8,219 nucleotides of DNA from the NCBI GenBank assembly GCA_030648705.1, contig JAUSHF010000003.1, forward strand, positions 1-8,219. Reading direction: 5' to 3'. The stretch is from a bacterium (GTDB taxonomy: Bacteria > Patescibacteriota > Minisyncoccia > Phycocordibacterales > PALSA-1337). Made by a program: the position numbers and the translations under genes. This document shows, piece by piece, positions 4,582 to 8,219 of this stretch. How positions within the stretch are numbered: the first letter of the stretch is position 1; every line of letters starts with the position of its first letter. The notes beneath the pieces are model-generated. The model searched no databases. It was not told where the DNA came from and saw only the letters and a program-made list of their open reading frames with translations.

Positions 4582-6378
4582 GTGAAAAACATATTCAAAG
4601 CGCTCTCGCGCCCAATCACGCTTAAAAGCGAACAGAAAATAAATTCCATAATCAAACAGTTCTCTCTAATGGAGTGGATTATATTCCTAGTATTCGTCTT
4701 AATTTTCTCCATATCTTCTATTACTTTACTATTAAAGGTAAATGATAACTTTAAAATAGAAGTCCCAGCTAGAGGAGGAACATTGTCTGAAGGAATTATA
4801 GGTTCACCTCGCTTTGTCAATCCCGTGTTAGCAATTAGCGATTCGGATAAAGATATATCATCTCTCATATATTCAGGTTTAATGAAAGTGTCTTCATCAG
4901 GTGATTTAGAGAATGATTTAGCAAAATCATACACTATTTCCGATGATGGCACAGTTTATACTTTCGATATCAAAGAAAATGCAGTATTTCATGACGGAAC
5001 ACCTATCACTTCTGATGATATTATTTTTACAATTCAAAAGATCCTAGACCCTTCTATAAAGAGTTTAAAAAGAGCTAATTGGGAAGGCATAACGGTAGAA
5101 AAAATAGACGAGAGAACTATTAAATTCATATTAAAGAATTCTTACTCAGGCTTCCTAGAAATCGCTACCGTTGGAATATTACCTAAACATATTTGGGAAA
5201 AAATAGATTCAAATAGTTTCCCCTTCAGTAATTACAATGTAGTATCTATCGGATCAGGTCCATATAAAGTATCTAAAGTAAATAGTGATTCGAGTGGAAT
5301 AATCACATCATATAATCTCAAATCGTTTGATAAATATATTAAAGGCAGACCTTATATAGACAATTTCAATATTCTTTTTTACCAGAATGAGGATGATCTA
5401 TTAAATGCTTTAGATAGCGGAAATATAGACAACATAGCAGGAATTAGTTCAGAGAAAGCTACAAGTTCCGCATTATTAAATTCAAATATCACTTTAAACA
5501 AAACCTCATTAGCTAGATCTTTCGGAATATTTTTTAATCAAAGTTATTCACCGGTACTAAGAATTCCAGAAGTTAGAAAGGCTCTAGCATTAGCAGTAAA
5601 TCGTGAAGATATTATTAAAAATGCAGTTAACGGTTTCGGAGAACCACTTTATGGCCCGATACCAAATATTTCATCAAATAATTTAGATTTAAATATATCT
5701 CCGGATGATAGTAAGATTCCAAACACAGCCTTGGCCATAGCATTATTAGAGAAAAATGGCTGGACAAAAGGTGTAGATGGAATATATCAAAAGAAAATAG
5801 CTACTGCGAATAAGACATCAAGCGCGAAGAAGGCAGATACTACCGGAGATGTTATTAAATTAGAGTTTTCAATTTCTACATCAAATTCTCCAGAATTAAA
5901 AAAGACAGCCGAAATATTAAGAGATGAGTGGAAAGGAATAGGTGCAAATGTCACAGTTAAAATATTTGAATCGGGAGATTTAACACAAAATATAATAGCT
6001 ACTAGGAAATACGATTCATTATTGTTCGGAGAAGTTATCGGTAGAGACCTAGATTTATACTCCTTCTGGCATTCTTCACAAATTAAACCTTCTGGATTAA
6101 ATGTAGCAATGTATACAAATACAGATGTAGATAAGATTCTAGAGAGAATAAGAATATCAAATGATAAAGATGCTAGACAAAAAGACATTCAGAAATTAGC
6201 AGAATATTTACAAAAAGATTTACCCGCAATATTCCTCTTCTCACCCACATACGCATATGCATTATCGAAAGATGTTAAGGGTTCAGTAATTAAGTACACC
6301 GCGAGACCTAGTGATAGATGGAACAATATCTCTGAATGGTACGTGCTAACAGATAAAATTTGGAAATTTTTAAAATAA
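4582..6378 (+). CDS. Membrane-anchored family 5 extracellular solute-binding protein
   Basis: This 598-aa protein belongs to the SBP_bac_5 (OppA/DppA) family, which captures peptides or other oligomers for ABC importers. A basic cytosolic start is followed by one membrane segment (about 31-51), then the binding domain from about residue 65. Family features are visible: RFVNPVLA (77-84), AVFHDGTPITSDDIIFTI (about 134-151), GSGPYKV (224-230) and PEVRKALALAVNREDI (about 329-344). A low-complexity Lys/Ala/Thr/Ser insert lies near 404-423. There is no lipobox, so an uncleaved anchor replaces the usual lipid. The start is GTG at 4582; the next in-frame Met (residue 30) would remove the basic N-terminus but keep the anchor. 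No permease or ATPase gene is nearby, so substrate and transporter cannot be named. Spacing of 19 bp after secG suggests co-transcription. Confidence 0.88.
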   Translation: MKNIFKALSRPITLKSEQKINSIIKQFSLMEWIIFLVFVLIFSISSITLLLKVNDNFKIEVPARGGTLSEGIIGSPRFVNPVLAISDSDKDISSLIYSGLMKVSSSGDLENDLAKSYTISDDGTVYTFDIKENAVFHDGTPITSDDIIFTIQKILDPSIKSLKRANWEGITVEKIDERTIKFILKNSYSGFLEIATVGILPKHIWEKIDSNSFPFSNYNVVSIGSGPYKVSKVNSDSSGIITSYNLKSFDKYIKGRPYIDNFNILFYQNEDDLLNALDSGNIDNIAGISSEKATSSALLNSNITLNKTSLARSFGIFFNQSYSPVLRIPEVRKALALAVNREDIIKNAVNGFGEPLYGPIPNISSNNLDLNISPDDSKIPNTALAIALLEKNGWTKGVDGIYQKKIATANKTSSAKKADTTGDVIKLEFSISTSNSPELKKTAEILRDEWKGIGANVTVKIFESGDLTQNIIATRKYDSLLFGEVIGRDLDLYSFWHSSQIKPSGLNVAMYTNTDVDKILERIRISNDKDARQKDIQKLAEYLQKDLPAIFLFSPTYAYALSKDVKGSVIKYTARPSDRWNNISEWYVLTDKIWKFLK

Positions 6379-6387
6379 AAAATAAAT

Positions 6388-6393
6388 TATAAA
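6388..6393 (+). promoter_or_regulatory. Possible -10 box for RNase J
   Basis: TATAAA (6388-6393) lies seven bases before the ATG at 6401, close to the geometry seen at the other leaderless genes. No -35 is convincing, and the 22-bp gap behind the solute-binding protein gene is nearly all A and T, so chance is a serious alternative. A TATAAT at 6394-6399 is too close to the ATG to serve it. Confidence 0.3.
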
Positions 6394-6400
6394 TATAATC

Positions 6401-8219
6401 ATGGAATCAAATATAAATCCTTCTAATTCTAATTCAGAAAAAAGAACATACAATAAGAGAAAACACTTCGGTAAGAATAATCTAAGTGCTGTATTCAGTG
6501 CAAAAGTTGCTTCTAATCCAACGGTAAACACCCCTAAGCCTACTCTGGTGCAATCCGCTACGGCCATCGGCGGTCATTCTCATACTCATTCGCAAGTCCA
6601 CACACACGCTCCCGCTCATATCCACACTCATTCAGCAAGCTCTGCACCAAGCTTAAGTGGTCATAAGACACCAGCTAGAAAAAGTCTACGTAATAGTAAG
6701 AGATCTCATCGTCCAGTACAAATAAACTTTACAAAGAAGATTGCTGATACAGTTCCAGCATTGGCTCCAGATAGTATTAGAATAATTCCTCTTGGAGGAG
6801 TGGAGGAAATCGGAAAGAATATGACAATGTTCGAATTCCGAGACACTATAGTAGTAGTAGATATCGGTTTCCAATTTAAAGATGAGAATACTCCCGGTAT
6901 TGACTATATTCTTCCAAACACTAAATATTTAGAAGAAAGAAAAGCTAAAGTTAAGGCCGTCATTATCACTCACGGACACTTAGACCACATCGGCGGTATC
7001 CCTTATATTATGCCTCGTATCGGTAATCCCCCTCTTTACAGTCGTAATCTTACTACAGTAATGATTAAGAAACGTCAGGAAGAATTCCCTCATGAAGATC
7101 CATTAAATATTCAAATAGTAGAGAAGGATCAGACTTTGACTATCGGTGACTTTAAAATCAGTTTCTTTGCCGTGACTCATACCATTCCAGATTCAATGGG
7201 AGTTATCTTAGGTACACCATTCGGTGACATTGTTCATACTGGAGACTTAAAGCTAGATCACGTAGATGGAGTACCTACAGTAGAAGAAGAAGCGGAGTAC
7301 GATAAAAAGTTTAAAGACAGAAATGTATTACTAATGCTTGCTGATTCTACAAACGTAGAGAATCCCGGCTTCTCAATGCCAGAAAAACAAGTTCATAAAA
7401 ACATTGAAGAAATTATTAAAAATTCTCAAGGTAGATTATTGATTGCCACCTTTGCCTCCCTTCTAGAACGTATTATTAAGATTATCGAATTCGCTGAAAA
7501 ATATGGAAAAAGAGTGGCCGTCGAAGGAAGAAGTATGAAAAATAATATCGAGATAGCGAAATATCTAGGTATATTAAAAACTAAAAAAGAAACTCTGATT
7601 CCCACTGAGGAAATGGATCTGTATCCACCAGAGAGAATTATCATTCTAGCTACAGGAGCTCAGGGAGACGAATTCGCAGCTATGATGAGAATTGCGAATA
7701 AGACTCATAAGCATATTAAGATCGGTAAGAGAGATACTATCCTACTTTCTTCATCTATCGTTCCAGGTAATGAGCGCGCCGTTCAGAAGTTAAAAGATAA
7801 CCTTTCCAGACAGGGTGCAAATATTATTCACTACAAGATTGCCGATGTTCACTCATCAGGTCATGCGAATAAAGATGAGACTATGTGGATTCATAAGAAG
7901 ATTCATTCTAAATTCTTTATACCTGTTCACGGATATCACTATATGTTAAGAGTTCACTCAGAGATTGCTAAAGCTCGCGGTCTTAAAGATGAAGATATTA
8001 TTATTCCAGATAATGGATGTATAGTAGAAATACAGGACGGCGGAAAGAAAATAGTCAGAATAAAAGAAAAAGCACCTTCGAATATCGTGATGGTAGATGG
8101 ATTTGCCATAGGAGATATTCAGGAAGTTGTTATCAGAGATAGACAAATGTTAGCTGAAGACGGTATATTCATCATCTTTGCTATTATAAACGGTCAGACA
8201 GGTAAACTCAGACGCTCAC
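6401..8219 (+). CDS. rnj: Ribonuclease J with His-rich N-terminal extension, partial
   Basis: RNase J is a metallo-beta-lactamase/beta-CASP nuclease with endonuclease and 5'-3' exonuclease activity in mRNA decay and RNA maturation. The first 606 residues are present; the frame runs off the right edge, cutting the C-terminal domain. The core begins near residue 125 with IRIIPLGGVEEIGKNM (126-141). The metal-binding motif is HGHLDH (191-196), with further ligands at H260 (AVTHTIPDS) and D282 (HTGDLKLD). Beta-CASP landmarks are ADSTNVENPG (D315), VAVEGRSM (372-379), ATGAQGDE (417-424), HSSGHAN (484-490) and PVHG (508-511). All catalytic positions look intact. Residues 1-125 are an extra, probably disordered extension rich in Ser, Asn, Lys and Arg, with eight histidines between 59 and 77. 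No Shine-Dalgarno site precedes the ATG, which follows the upstream gene by 22 bp. Confidence 0.95.
   Translation, partial: MESNINPSNSNSEKRTYNKRKHFGKNNLSAVFSAKVASNPTVNTPKPTLVQSATAIGGHSHTHSQVHTHAPAHIHTHSASSAPSLSGHKTPARKSLRNSKRSHRPVQINFTKKIADTVPALAPDSIRIIPLGGVEEIGKNMTMFEFRDTIVVVDIGFQFKDENTPGIDYILPNTKYLEERKAKVKAVIITHGHLDHIGGIPYIMPRIGNPPLYSRNLTTVMIKKRQEEFPHEDPLNIQIVEKDQTLTIGDFKISFFAVTHTIPDSMGVILGTPFGDIVHTGDLKLDHVDGVPTVEEEAEYDKKFKDRNVLLMLADSTNVENPGFSMPEKQVHKNIEEIIKNSQGRLLIATFASLLERIIKIIEFAEKYGKRVAVEGRSMKNNIEIAKYLGILKTKKETLIPTEEMDLYPPERIIILATGAQGDEFAAMMRIANKTHKHIKIGKRDTILLSSSIVPGNERAVQKLKDNLSRQGANIIHYKIADVHSSGHANKDETMWIHKKIHSKFFIPVHGYHYMLRVHSEIAKARGLKDEDIIIPDNGCIVEIQDGGKKIVRIKEKAPSNIVMVDGFAIGDIQEVVIRDRQMLAEDGIFIIFAIINGQTGKLRRS

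Noticed and set aside
4569..6188. Minus-strand open frames opposite the solute-binding protein gene
   Set aside because: They are antisense shadows of a clear family member with no promoter or ribosome binding support.

Overview
The window looks like a piece of a small, AT-rich bacterial genome, most likely a member of the Patescibacteria (Candidate Phyla Radiation, Parcubacteria-like). This is an inference from gene content and style: intergenic DNA near 27-35% G+C, mostly missing Shine-Dalgarno sites, start codons placed directly behind -10 boxes, a PsbP-like membrane-anchored protein, a SecG / membrane-anchored solute-binding protein / RNase J gene string, and an RNase J with a long disordered N-terminus. 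No rRNA or other phylogenetic marker is present to prove it.

Layout. Positions 1-562 (minus) hold most of an XRE helix-turn-helix + Panacea (SocA-like, DUF4065) protein, a probable antitoxin/autoregulator, cut by the left window edge. It has a perfect TTGACA/TATAAT promoter whose predicted transcription start is the A of the ATG. Positions about 690-983 hold tRNA-Ser(GGA) on the minus strand. Behind it is a G+C-rich, strongly palindromic block flanked by two direct copies of the tRNA 3' end, with a third inverted copy inside. The outer copy is followed by CCA while the tRNA gene's own end is not. This is what a small element inserted at a tRNA 3' end would leave. Positions 984-1238 are non-coding and carry a candidate promoter and structured leader for a 107-aa hypothetical gene (1239-1562, plus). 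That gene is the only one here with a Shine-Dalgarno-like site, and a hairpin terminator follows at 1607-1647.

From 1661 to 4254, all on the minus strand, lie a PsbP-like anchored protein, groEL and groES, transcribed groES-groEL with the PsbP-like gene having its own promoter. A 71-bp divergent promoter region (4255-4325) separates these from the plus-strand series secG (4326-4562), a family 5 solute-binding protein (4582-6378) and RNase J (6401 to the right edge, C-terminus missing).

Functionally the right half is housekeeping: protein folding (GroES/GroEL), export (SecG), peptide or oligomer capture at the cell surface, and RNA turnover (RNase J). The left part is accessory: a probable toxin-antitoxin regulator and a tRNA-associated repeat element. 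The two most distinctive signals are the tRNA-Ser-linked palindromic element and a strikingly uniform leaderless start geometry. Three minus-strand genes share TATAAT-N6-ATG with identical spacing.
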